From contig DRMA01000048.1 in assembly GCA_011375245.1 (NCBI GenBank), forward strand, positions 1 to 9,557: 9,557 bases of DNA. Direction: 5' to 3'. The position numbers were made by a program, and so were the translations under genes. Each line of letters opens with the position of its first letter. Position 1 is the first letter of the stretch. The notes under the pieces are model-generated. The model was not told the origin of the DNA and made no database searches. It worked only from the letters and a program-made list of their open reading frames with translations. Below, piece by piece: positions 1 through 7,611 of this stretch. This DNA is from Thiothrix sp. GTDB lineage: Bacteria; Pseudomonadota; Gammaproteobacteria; Thiotrichales; Thiotrichaceae.

Positions 1-1
1 C

Positions 2-229
2 TCACCAATTTTTGTATTGACGATGTGGGCAATTAGTCGAGCTATTAATCGGGGATGTAAGCGTATTGATTTTTTGTCCGCAGAACCGATGATTGATGAG
101 CCACTCGAAAAATATGGTGGTGAACTTGTATCGTTGTATCATATAGAATGGCATAAAAGTAGAATTCGGGCTTATTGTATTAATTCAGTGAGTAAATTGT
201 ATGAGGGAGGGGATTTGTCAGCCATATAA
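2..229 (+). CDS. 3' end of a gene, possibly a FemAB/GNAT-type acyltransferase (partial)
   Basis: The frame is open to the left edge of the window, so only the last 75 residues of a longer protein are visible; the true start lies outside. The segment reads as an alpha helix (AISRAINRGCKRIDF) followed by EPLEKYGGELVSLYHIEW. This layout, 'helix, G-x-x-x-x-D-F strand, then K/E-x-x-G-G and a strand', resembles the C-terminal half of FemAB-like and Acetyltransf_6-type GNAT domains, which transfer acyl or aminoacyl groups. The resemblance is by eye over a short stretch and no catalytic residue can be checked. There is no obvious terminator behind it. The 136 bases up to the next gene are T-rich and contain no gene. 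Confidence 0.4.
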   Translation, partial: SPIFVLTMWAISRAINRGCKRIDFLSAEPMIDEPLEKYGGELVSLYHIEWHKSRIRAYCINSVSKLYEGGDLSAI

Positions 230-300
230 TAGATAATAGTTGTTTTAATTGTATTGCTGTGTCTTTCCTTCTGTTTTCTCCTCCCTTCATCAATAGTTGC

Positions 301-330
301 TTGTTTCACTTTTGTGTTAAGTTATATGAT
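301..330 (+). promoter_or_regulatory. Candidate sigma-70 promoter of the calcium-repeat protein gene
   Basis: A TTGTTT hexamer at 301-306 is followed after 18 bases by TATGAT at 325-330, which is one base from the -10 consensus. The start codon lies 36 bases further on. The region is AT-rich, so chance matches are easy. No clear Shine-Dalgarno sequence precedes the ATG at 366. Confidence 0.3.
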
Positions 331-365
331 TAGTGTTATCTATTTAATTTATAACTAAAACTATA

Positions 366-1445
366 ATGTGTAAAAAACTCTTTTCTCTGGTTAGCATTAG
401 ATCTGTGTGTCTAACATGCCTTTGGTTGTTGTCATCATTTGTTTATGCTCTGCCATTGACAGAAAATATTGATATTGATAATGATGGTTTAGCGAATGAT
501 ATTGAAGAAGCACTAGGATCGGAGCCTTATCTTAAAGATACTGATGGTGATGGTATTGTTGATAAGGATGAAGTGCATGACGTAATGAATCCACGCGATT
601 CTGATCAGGATGGTCGTTTAGATGTTGTTGATCTTGATGATGACAATGATGGTATTCCTAGTGTGATTGAAGGTGTTGCAGATATTGATAATGATAAGAT
701 ACCAAACTATCTAGATGATGACTCAGATGGTGATGGTTTACTTGATGCTGATGAAGTAAGACTGAGTTATCGTGATGAAGATAACGATTATATTGATGAT
801 TTATTCGATGTTGATATGACCAACCGTGCTGATAAAAATGGTGATGGCATTATTGATGGATTTGTATTGTTCGATTCAGATAATGATGGTACGGCGGATA
901 TTTGGGATAATGATGGAAAAACAACGATTATTAGTAAGCGACCATTGACTGTAAAAAAAGAAGTTTTTCAAGATTCTGTGGTATTGGATGTACCTAAGTC
1001 AATGGAAAAGGCGCATGAGGATAATAAAAGTGCAGCAGAAACCTATGGTGGTTCAGGTTTTTTCTATTGTGCAAATAGTGGAAAAATCGTTTCGGGTATC
1101 TCACGCTTTCTGATTACACCATCACATCATGTTGCATTAATAAAAAATGCAAGTGAGGGGGCTTATCAGTGGCGGACAGAAAAAAAAGGTATTTATGTGC
1201 TTCAGTTTAGTCTCCCTGTTGGAATGCGTGTTGTCCAAGGTCTAGGGAAAGGACGACTTATTCTTAAAGAAACTGATGAGTCTCCTACTGTTTTAGGTAA
1301 GGGGGAAAGTACATCTAAAAAAGGTTATTTAGAAAAAACGGCTGATAATATGCAACATTGGTATACCTCTTTTGAAGTAAAGAAAGGTGCTCCTCTTTTT
1401 ATTAATAATAATATTCCTTTGCAGGGTGAGTTGTGTGATAAATAA
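366..1445 (+). CDS. Secreted thrombospondin-type-3-like calcium-repeat protein
   Basis: This encodes 359 residues. The N-terminus is a Sec signal peptide: MCKKLF, a hydrophobic core to about residue 25, and a likely cut after V-Y-A at residue 28. There is no lipobox. Residues 36-183 contain about nine acidic repeats of the D-x-D-x-D-G-x-x-D type (examples DTDGDGIVDKDE near 58, DSDGDGLLDADE near 119, DSDNDGTADIWD near 170). These match thrombospondin type 3-like Ca2+-binding repeats, so a calcium-stabilised rod outside the inner membrane is likely. Residues 184-227 form a charged linker. Residues 228-359 form a separate, probably beta-rich domain starting GGSGFFYCANSG, with two cysteines (235 and 357) that could form a disulfide. 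I do not recognise this domain. There is no C-terminal membrane anchor, sorting signal or OmpA-type domain. The gene stands alone on its strand and converges on recN. The role is unknown; cell-surface structure or adhesion is only a guess. Confidence 0.85.
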   Translation: MCKKLFSLVSIRSVCLTCLWLLSSFVYALPLTENIDIDNDGLANDIEEALGSEPYLKDTDGDGIVDKDEVHDVMNPRDSDQDGRLDVVDLDDDNDGIPSVIEGVADIDNDKIPNYLDDDSDGDGLLDADEVRLSYRDEDNDYIDDLFDVDMTNRADKNGDGIIDGFVLFDSDNDGTADIWDNDGKTTIISKRPLTVKKEVFQDSVVLDVPKSMEKAHEDNKSAAETYGGSGFFYCANSGKIVSGISRFLITPSHHVALIKNASEGAYQWRTEKKGIYVLQFSLPVGMRVVQGLGKGRLILKETDESPTVLGKGESTSKKGYLEKTADNMQHWYTSFEVKKGAPLFINNNIPLQGELCDK

Positions 1446-1452
1446 GTGATGT

Positions 1453-3168
1453 TTAGCTGGTATTATCAATTTCTCCATTATCACCTTTATCAATCATTTC
1501 TTTTGCTAAGGCAAGTGTTGAAGTAGTAATATCAACACCTCCTGTCATACGTGCTATTTCACTAATTTTTTGTTTTTTATTTAGGCAAACTATATGGGTG
1601 GATGTACTTTGTTTTTGTTTTATTTTAACAATCTTGTAATGTTGATGGGATAAAGCTGCAACTTGTGGCAGATGCGTAACACATAAAACTTGCTGGTTAC
1701 AGCCAAGCTTACGCAACTGTTGTCCAATTATTTCTGCAATTGCCCCTCCAACACCTGTATCGACTTCATCAAAAATCAGTGCTGGTAGCGTTGTTTTTTG
1801 TGCAGTAATCATTTGAATAGCGAGGCTGATGCGAGATAACTCACCACCTGAGGCAACTTTTACCAGTGGTTGTGGTGGTTGCCCAGGATTGGCACTGACA
1901 TTGAATTGAATATGGTCAATGCCTGTAGGTGATAATGTTGGGGGGTGTTGCGTATTGTTTGTATCCAATGTTTGTACTGAAATAGTGAATAGCCCCCCTT
2001 TCATACTGAGCGTTTGCATGGCGTGTGTTACATCGTTTGCCAGTGTTTGTGCTGTTTTTTTACGAGCTTTGCTGAGCTTTCTTGCTATTTGTAAGTAGTC
2101 AGATTTGGCTTTATCACGTGCTTCTTGGATGGTTTCAAGCGTATAGGAAGCAGAGGTTAATTCACGAACTTGTTGTTGTAACGACTGTAATTTATAAGGT
2201 AAATCTACATCATTGACTTGGTGTTTGCGTGCTAATGTTTGAATAGTGGCTATTCTTTTTTCAATTGAGGAGAGGCGTTCTGGATCAATCATTAGAGTAT
2301 CAACATAATGTCTTAACTCTTCTGCCGCTTCTTGTATGTGTATTTGTGCACTCGTGATGAGTGCTAATGGGGTCTTTAAGCGCGTGTCTGTGTGGGTATG
2401 TGCTGACAAATTTTGTGTGATCGTGCTTAGTAATGAATAGATGGCATTTTCATCATCGTATAGTTGTTGATAAGATGTGCCTGCAAGGTGCATGAGTTGT
2501 TCTGCATTTGCTAATCTGCTATGTTCTTCATTGAGTTGCTCAATTTCATTATTGTTGAGTTGTAGTTGTTCTAATTCACCTGTTTGGAAGGTGAGTAAAT
2601 CAATAGTGTTATGATATTCGTCTTGTTGTTGGCTTAGTGTTTCATAACGTTGATGTAATGTTTTCCAGTTTTCATAGTGTTTTTTTACACTCTTAAGTAG
2701 AGTGTGGTTATCAGCAACATCATCCAATAGCTGACGTTGCATCTCCTTTTTCATCAGTGATTGGTGTTCATGTTGTCCATGTATATCAACCAATTTCCCT
2801 CCAAGTTGTTTTAGCATGCCAAGATTAACAGGGCTACCATTGATCCATGCACGTGATTTTCCAGCATGGGTAATGACTCTGCGTAAAATACATTCCGTTT
2901 GATCGAGTTGATCGAGTTCGTTTTCTGCAAGCCATTTTGTGGCTGCTGGAGTAGTGGCAACATCAATGGTAAGGCTTATTTCCGCTTTCTCACAGCCATG
3001 TTTAACCATAGTACTGTCAGCCCGATCTCCTAAAACTAGCCCAATAGCATCAATTAAGATTGATTTACCTGCACCAGTTTCACCAGTGAGTACCGTCATG
3101 CCTGTTTGAAACTCAAGATCGAGGGTGTCGATAATGGCAAAGTTGCGAATATAAAGATGAGTCAGCAT
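1453..3168 (-). CDS. recN: DNA repair ATPase RecN
   Basis: RecN is an SMC-like cytosolic ATPase that gathers at double-strand breaks and assists recombinational repair. With the start chosen here the protein is 571 residues, close to the usual 550-570. Visible elements are the N-terminal LTHLYIRNFAIID, Walker A GETGAGKS at about 29-36, a central region rich in Q, L, E and K (about 140-380) fitting the coiled coil, the ABC signature ASGGELSR near 440-447, Walker B ALIFDEVDTG near 463-472, and a THLPQVA switch-histidine motif near 498. An upstream in-frame ATG at 3186 adds six residues inside nadK. The ATG at 3168 is preferred because it overlaps the nadK stop as TAATG and places the conserved N-terminus at residue 1. 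This arrangement implies translational coupling to nadK. The stop codon lies only 7 bp from that of the convergent calcium-repeat gene. Confidence 0.95.
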   Translation of the reverse strand: MLTHLYIRNFAIIDTLDLEFQTGMTVLTGETGAGKSILIDAIGLVLGDRADSTMVKHGCEKAEISLTIDVATTPAATKWLAENELDQLDQTECILRRVITHAGKSRAWINGSPVNLGMLKQLGGKLVDIHGQHEHQSLMKKEMQRQLLDDVADNHTLLKSVKKHYENWKTLHQRYETLSQQQDEYHNTIDLLTFQTGELEQLQLNNNEIEQLNEEHSRLANAEQLMHLAGTSYQQLYDDENAIYSLLSTITQNLSAHTHTDTRLKTPLALITSAQIHIQEAAEELRHYVDTLMIDPERLSSIEKRIATIQTLARKHQVNDVDLPYKLQSLQQQVRELTSASYTLETIQEARDKAKSDYLQIARKLSKARKKTAQTLANDVTHAMQTLSMKGGLFTISVQTLDTNNTQHPPTLSPTGIDHIQFNVSANPGQPPQPLVKVASGGELSRISLAIQMITAQKTTLPALIFDEVDTGVGGAIAEIIGQQLRKLGCNQQVLCVTHLPQVAALSHQHYKIVKIKQKQSTSTHIVCLNKKQKISEIARMTGGVDITTSTLALAKEMIDKGDNGEIDNTS

Positions 3169-4037
3169 TAGAATTGGACGCTCCAATGAAGTTTAGTACG
3201 AAGAATATGGTAGTAATCGTAATCTTTTGGGTGGATTAAACACAATGTTTGTTCTTTTTGTTTGATACTAATGGTATCACTGGGTTTAATGTCAATATGT
3301 GTTTGTCCATCAAAAGATACGCGTGCATCGCTGTTGCGTGGGTCATCACATAAAGTAATGGTAATGTGATCAGAAGAAGGGATAACAATGGGGCGATGGC
3401 TTAAGGTGTGTGGGCAAATAGGTACAAGTACCACTGCTTTTAGCCCTGACTGTAGTAGGGGGCCGCCACTGGATAATGAATAGGCTGTTGATCCTGTTGG
3501 TGTGGCGATAATCATTCCATCAGCACGTTGTGTATTGACGAAGTTATCATTAATATAGGTGGTGAACTCAATCATTCTAACTTCATTACGTACATGGATA
3601 ACAACATCGTTAAAGGCAGTATTGGTACCCAGTAATTGTTGTTGGCGATAAACGGATGCTTGCAAGAGAATTCGTTCTTCGCGGTAATAGTTTCCTCGCA
3701 ATATTTGATCAAGAATAGTGGTCATTTCGTTGGGTGAGATATCCACTAGAAAACCAAGACGACCAAGATTAATACCCAGCACGGGGATATTATGATCTGC
3801 AAGATCACGCCCTGTTTGTAGAAAAGTACCATCACCGCCAATGACAATAACTAAATCGCTTTTTTGTACTATTTTTTCAGTGCTGTAGCCTTGTGTTTCA
3901 ACAATATTTGCTCCGTACTCATCAATCATCGTATTGATTTTACGCTGGTTAAGGTAGTTGACGAGGCATTTGAGTGTGGCATTTATTTTGGGATCACGCT
4001 GCTTAGTGAAAATGCCGATAGATGAAAATATTTTCAT
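3168..4037 (-). CDS. nadK: NAD kinase
   Basis: NAD kinase phosphorylates NAD+ to NADP+ in the cytosol, using ATP or polyphosphate depending on the family member, and is the only route to NADP(H) in most bacteria. From the start MKIFSSIGIF the protein is 289 residues, near E. coli NadK (292). It shows the GGDGTFL motif at about 67-73 (nucleotide binding and catalytic Asp), GINLGRLGFL near 91-100, NDVVIH near 143-148 (equivalent of the family's NE motif), and ADGMIIATPTGSTAYSL near 172-188 (conserved glycine-rich motif). The frame can be read back to an ATG at 4166, but that would overlap uvrB by 56 bases and add 43 residues that do not look like NadK, so the ATG at 4037 is chosen. Its Shine-Dalgarno is weak. 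The gene sits 73 bases after uvrB and overlaps recN by one base. Confidence 0.95.
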   Translation of the reverse strand: MKIFSSIGIFTKQRDPKINATLKCLVNYLNQRKINTMIDEYGANIVETQGYSTEKIVQKSDLVIVIGGDGTFLQTGRDLADHNIPVLGINLGRLGFLVDISPNEMTTILDQILRGNYYREERILLQASVYRQQQLLGTNTAFNDVVIHVRNEVRMIEFTTYINDNFVNTQRADGMIIATPTGSTAYSLSSGGPLLQSGLKAVVLVPICPHTLSHRPIVIPSSDHITITLCDDPRNSDARVSFDGQTHIDIKPSDTISIKQKEQTLCLIHPKDYDYYHILRTKLHWSVQF

Positions 4038-4110
4038 AGGTGTATGTGCTATATGTGCTAATTTTTTAAAGTGTAAATTGCTTTTGGCTTTTATGAAAGG
4101 TGCTGAAAAA

Positions 4111-6120
4111 CTAGAGTATTTTTTTAAGCATACTGATTTCATCTCTGCTTTGTGCGGCTGCTTCAAATTCTAGATTTTTGGCGTGTTGATACATCGTTTT
4201 TTCAAGTTGTTTAATGGTTTTTATCACTTGTTTAGGGGTCATTGCGGCATAATTTTGTTGTTGTTCAGCGACTTTTTTAGTCGTTCTTGTACCTTGTTTG
4301 CCTTTGCTACTGTGTGCATAAGCCCCTTCCATGATATCCGCTATTTTCTTGTTAATGGTTTTAGGGTGTATATTGTGCTTTTTATTATGCGCGTGTTGTT
4401 TTTTTCGGCGGCGCTCAGTTTCGTGAATGGCAGCTTCCATAGAGTGTGTAATGTGGTCAGCATATAAAATAGCTTTGCCTTTTACACTACGTGCAGCACG
4501 ACCAATGGTTTGTATCAGTGAGCGTTCGGAGCGTAGAAAACCTTCTTTATCAGCATCTAATATGGCAACGAGAGTGACTTCAGGCATGTCAAGCCCTTCA
4601 CGTAGCAGGTTAATACCAATCAGTGCATCAAACTTCCCCAGACGTAAGTCACGAATAATTTCTACGCGTTCAACCGTATCAATATCCGAGTGCATATAAC
4701 GACAGCGAATGTCATGGTCGAGTAAGTAATCGGTGAGATCTTCTGCCATGCGTTTAGTTAGCGTGGTGATAAGCGTACGTTCATTCAGTATTGCACGCTT
4801 GCTGATTTCTGACATGACATCATCGACTTGACGATTCACGGGACGAATTTCTATTTCAGGATCAAGTAGTCCTGTGGGGCGAACTAGTTGTTCAGCAATA
4901 TTGTCAGAATGCTCTAGTTCATAGTTGCCTGGTGTTGCTGAAACATGAATGCATTGTTGGATCATTTGTTCAAATTCATCGAAGCGCAAAGGACGATTGT
5001 CTAATGCAGAGGGTAAGCGGAAACCGTACTCAACGAGATTACTTTTACGTGAAAAATCACCTTTATACATGCCGCCAATTTGTGGAATAGTTACATGAGA
5101 TTCATCGACGACAATTAAGGTGTTTTTGGGCATGTAATCTAGTAGACAAGGTGGAGGTTTTCCTGCCTCGCGTCCTGATAGATAACGTGAGTAATTTTCA
5201 ATACCAGAGCAATAGCCTACTTCGACAATCATTTCAATATCGTATTGAGTGCGCTGCTCAAGGCGTTGGGCTTCGACTAAACGGTTTTCATTGCGTAATA
5301 CTTCTAGTCGTTCTTTTAGCTCAATTTTTATTTTTTCTACGGCTTCAAGCAATATTTCACGTGGGGTTACATAATGTGTTTTGGGATAGATGGTCAGACG
5401 AGGAACATGGCGTAAGGTTTCACCTGTGAGTGGGTCGAAATAACTCAGTTGTTCGATTTCTTCATCAAATAAGGCAATACGCACGGCCTCATGATCGGAG
5501 TCAGCAGGGTGAATATCAATGACATCACCTCGTACACGATAAGTACCGCGTTGTAAGTCAATATCATTGCGGCTGTATTGCAATTCCGCGAGTCGTCGTA
5601 AAATATTGCGTTGGTCAATCATATCGCCACAGTTTAGATGGAGCATCATTTTGAGGTACGATTCTGGGTCGCCTAAGCCATAAATAGCAGATACCGTGGC
5701 GATAATAATGACATCTTCACGTTCAAACAATGATTTTGTTGCGGATAGACGCATTTGCTCGACATGTTCATTAATCGACGCATCTTTTTCAATATAGATA
5801 TCTGAAGCAGGTACATAGGCTTCAGGTTGGTAGTAATCATAATAAGACACAAAGTACTCAACAGAGTTTTGTGGGAAAAAAGTTTTCATCTCACCATAAA
5901 GTTGCGCTGCCAAGGTTTTATTATGTGCCATTAGCAGTGTTGGACGTTGTGTCTGTTGAATAATATTGGCAATGGTATAGGTTTTTCCTGAACCCGTAAC
6001 GCCTAATAAGGTTTGATGCAATAGACCGTCGTGTAACCCATCAAGGAGTGACTGAATCGCAGCGGGTTGATCGCCAGCAGGTTGATAATCTGCATGTAAT
6101 TGAAATGTTTTGCTTGCCAT
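4111..6120 (-). CDS. uvrB: Excinuclease ABC subunit UvrB
   Basis: UvrB is the damage-verifying helicase-like subunit of nucleotide-excision repair. It receives DNA from UvrA and recruits UvrC for incision. The 669 residues compare with 673 in E. coli, so the gene is complete. Visible elements are the N-terminal FQLHADYQPAGDQPAAI, Walker A GVTGSGKT at 40-47, the beta-hairpin YYDYYQPEAY at 93-102 that clamps one DNA strand, the DESHVT motif (Walker B, DEAD-like), the helicase motif VI stretch SLIQTIGRAARS, and a C-terminal UVR motif (LEKTMYQHAKNLEFEAAAQSRD) that contacts UvrC. It is probably the first gene of a minus-strand unit with nadK and recN. The start context is poor in Shine-Dalgarno sequence. 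A canonical LexA box (CTG-N10-CAG) was not found in the 261 bases upstream. Confidence 0.97.
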   Translation of the reverse strand: MASKTFQLHADYQPAGDQPAAIQSLLDGLHDGLLHQTLLGVTGSGKTYTIANIIQQTQRPTLLMAHNKTLAAQLYGEMKTFFPQNSVEYFVSYYDYYQPEAYVPASDIYIEKDASINEHVEQMRLSATKSLFEREDVIIIATVSAIYGLGDPESYLKMMLHLNCGDMIDQRNILRRLAELQYSRNDIDLQRGTYRVRGDVIDIHPADSDHEAVRIALFDEEIEQLSYFDPLTGETLRHVPRLTIYPKTHYVTPREILLEAVEKIKIELKERLEVLRNENRLVEAQRLEQRTQYDIEMIVEVGYCSGIENYSRYLSGREAGKPPPCLLDYMPKNTLIVVDESHVTIPQIGGMYKGDFSRKSNLVEYGFRLPSALDNRPLRFDEFEQMIQQCIHVSATPGNYELEHSDNIAEQLVRPTGLLDPEIEIRPVNRQVDDVMSEISKRAILNERTLITTLTKRMAEDLTDYLLDHDIRCRYMHSDIDTVERVEIIRDLRLGKFDALIGINLLREGLDMPEVTLVAILDADKEGFLRSERSLIQTIGRAARSVKGKAILYADHITHSMEAAIHETERRRKKQHAHNKKHNIHPKTINKKIADIMEGAYAHSSKGKQGTRTTKKVAEQQQNYAAMTPKQVIKTIKQLEKTMYQHAKNLEFEAAAQSRDEISMLKKIL

Positions 6121-6193
6121 AAAATTTGCTGTGTAATTTTATTTCTTTATATACTAAGGATTTAAAGAGCGCTATCCTGAATCTCACGATCCA

Positions 6194-6220
6194 AGCCACC
6201 TGCTTCAGTGGGTGGTAGCT
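6194..6220. repeat. Imperfect hairpin resembling an IS200/IS605-family end
   Basis: CCACC at 6196-6200 pairs with GGTGG at 6211-6215 around a ten-base loop. AG at 6194-6195 can extend the stem to CT at 6219-6220 across a three-base bulge. The string AAGCCACCTGCTTCAGTGGG looks like the subterminal palindromes that TnpA recognises at the ends of IS200/IS605 elements. No tnpA or tnpB is present in the window, so if this reading is right it is a remnant or a solo end. The identification comes from recall of the pattern, not a search. A simple regulatory hairpin is the alternative. Confidence 0.4.
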
Positions 6221-6251
6221 GACTATTTAGAGGTTGTTGTTCTGCTAGATG

Positions 6252-6277
6252 ATGGTAACATCATTTATTGTTATCAT
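6252..6277. repeat. Inverted repeat in the uvrB-aminotransferase spacer
   Basis: ATGGTAACA at 6252-6260 and TGTTATCAT at 6269-6277 form a nine-base-pair stem with one G-T pair and an eight-base loop. It is not followed by a T-run, so it is not a Rho-independent terminator. It could be an operator or a leader hairpin of the aminotransferase transcript. Confidence 0.35.
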
Positions 6278-6381
6278 TTGGGGGATATATTGCGCATTTT
6301 TAAGGTGTCGCTGCCCTTCTTATTGGTAAAAAAATTAAAACATATGAAGAAAATACTCAAGCTAGAGAAAGGAATTTTACT

Positions 6382-7569
6382 ATGCAACTCTCTGATCGCG
6401 TTCAGCAGGTCAAGCCCTCACCCACATTAGCCGTTTCGGCATTATCATCAAAACTTAAAGCCGAAGGGCGGGATATTATTGGTCTGGGGGTTGGTGAACC
6501 TGATTTTGATACACCAGCTCATGTTTGTGAAGCCGCTATTAAAGCTATTATGGAAGGTAAAACACGCTATACCCCTGTAGATGGTATTGCTGAATTAAAA
6601 CAGGCGGTGATTAATAAATTTCAGCGTGAGAATCAGTTATCTTATGCGGCTGATGAAATTTTAGTCTCAACAGGTGCGAAGCAGAGTATTTATAATCTTA
6701 CTCAAGCTTTATTAAATGAGGGGGATGAAGTTATTATTCCTGCGCCTTATTGGGTTTCTTATCCTGATATGGTGATGTTAGCAGGAGGAATTCCAGTGAT
6801 TGTTGAAGTAGGGATTGATGATCACTTTAAGTTATCAGCAGAAAAGCTTGAAGCTGCCATTACACCAAAAACACGTTTGCTAATGCTCAATAGTCCTTCA
6901 AATCCAACAGGTGTATCCTATGAACGTGAGGAATTGGTAGCATTAGGTGAGGTGTTGTTGCGCCATCCTGAAGTCATGATAATGACGGATGATATTTATG
7001 AGCATGTGTTATTTGGTGATGCTGAGTTTGTCAATATTGTCAATGCAACCCCTGCGTTGCGTGAGCGTTGTGTTGTGGTTAATGGCGTGTCAAAAGCCTA
7101 TGCAATGACGGGGTGGCGTATTGGTTATGCAGCAGGATCAAAGGCGCTTATTCGAGCGATGAAAATTGTGCAAATGCAAAGTACGTCAAACCCATCATCT
7201 ATTTCTCAGTACGCATCAGTTGCTGCTTTGGAAGGAGATCAACAGTGTATTCAAACCATGATTGCCGCTTATGAAAGAAGGCATCATTTTGTTCTTGAAG
7301 CTGCTAATAGCATTGCAGGTATGCGTTGTTTACCTTCTAATGGTACGTTCTATAGTTTTCCTAACGTGGAAGAGATGATTAAACGTATTGATGGGGTGAG
7401 TAATGATACTGAGTTGGCGACGTTGTTATTAGATAAAACAGGCGTGGCTTTGGTGCCAGGTTCTGCCTTTGGTCTAGCAGGTCATATTCGCATTTCTTTT
7501 GCTACGAGTATGGCTAATTTAGAACAAGCAATGGAGCGTATTGCTTCAATTGCATCTCATGCTATATAG
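6382..7569 (+). CDS. aspC: Pyridoxal-phosphate aspartate aminotransferase (class I, subgroup I-gamma type)
   Basis: The likely reaction is transfer of the amino group between aspartate and 2-oxoglutarate (giving oxaloacetate and glutamate) in the cytosol. Some members of this subgroup also act on prephenate. The 395 residues fit the family. Visible residues include Trp124 in APYWVSY (stacks on the cofactor), Asn174 in SPSNPTG, Asp203 and Tyr206 in TDDIYEHV (pyridine N and O3' contacts), Lys238 in GVSKAYAMTGWRIGY (Schiff-base lysine) and Arg370 in GHIRISFA (substrate carboxylate). The start is supported by AAAGGA ending 8 bases before the ATG. The sequence is closer to the bacterial I-gamma branch (Rhizobium AatA, Thermus AspC) than to E. 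coli AspC, so the symbol reflects function rather than orthology. It is divergent from uvrB and lies 42 bases before hrcA on the same strand. Confidence 0.9.
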   Translation: MQLSDRVQQVKPSPTLAVSALSSKLKAEGRDIIGLGVGEPDFDTPAHVCEAAIKAIMEGKTRYTPVDGIAELKQAVINKFQRENQLSYAADEILVSTGAKQSIYNLTQALLNEGDEVIIPAPYWVSYPDMVMLAGGIPVIVEVGIDDHFKLSAEKLEAAITPKTRLLMLNSPSNPTGVSYEREELVALGEVLLRHPEVMIMTDDIYEHVLFGDAEFVNIVNATPALRERCVVVNGVSKAYAMTGWRIGYAAGSKALIRAMKIVQMQSTSNPSSISQYASVAALEGDQQCIQTMIAAYERRHHFVLEAANSIAGMRCLPSNGTFYSFPNVEEMIKRIDGVSNDTELATLLLDKTGVALVPGSAFGLAGHIRISFATSMANLEQAMERIASIASHAI

Positions 7570-7611
7570 CTTATTTTAATGAAAAAATATAGATGATTAC
7601 TATTACTTTGT

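Larger units (their letters stand above)
6121..6381. other. Divergent intergenic region between uvrB and the aminotransferase
   Basis: These 261 bases separate two divergent genes and should carry both promoters. I could not assign either with confidence. On the uvrB side an AT-rich stretch near 6144-6165 gives a possible minus-strand -10 (TATAAA or TATATA) without a good -35. The region also contains two hairpins, at 6194-6220 and 6252-6277. No convincing coding sequence is present: a 72-codon plus-strand frame starting at 6212 overlaps the start of the aminotransferase and resembles no protein known to me. Confidence 0.6.

Noticed and set aside
1180..1187. Run of eight A bases in the calcium-repeat gene, a possible slippage or phase-variation site
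   Set aside because: It encodes Glu-Lys-Lys in an intact frame, and A-runs of this length are common in AT-rich genomes. Population sequencing would be needed to suspect more.
2348..2367. GCACTC-gtgat-GAGTGCTAA, resembling a CIRCE operator (HrcA site)
   Set aside because: It lies inside the recN coding sequence, its spacer is 5 bases where CIRCE has 9, and only the right half-site is complete. Chance similarity is the simplest reading.
4038..4166. Longer nadK frame starting at 4166
   Set aside because: The extra 43 residues overlap the end of uvrB and do not resemble NadK N-termini; the ATG at 4037 gives a normal 289-residue protein.
6212..6430. 72-codon plus-strand frame upstream of the aminotransferase
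   Set aside because: It has no ribosome binding site, overlaps the start of a clear gene in another frame and begins inside a hairpin.
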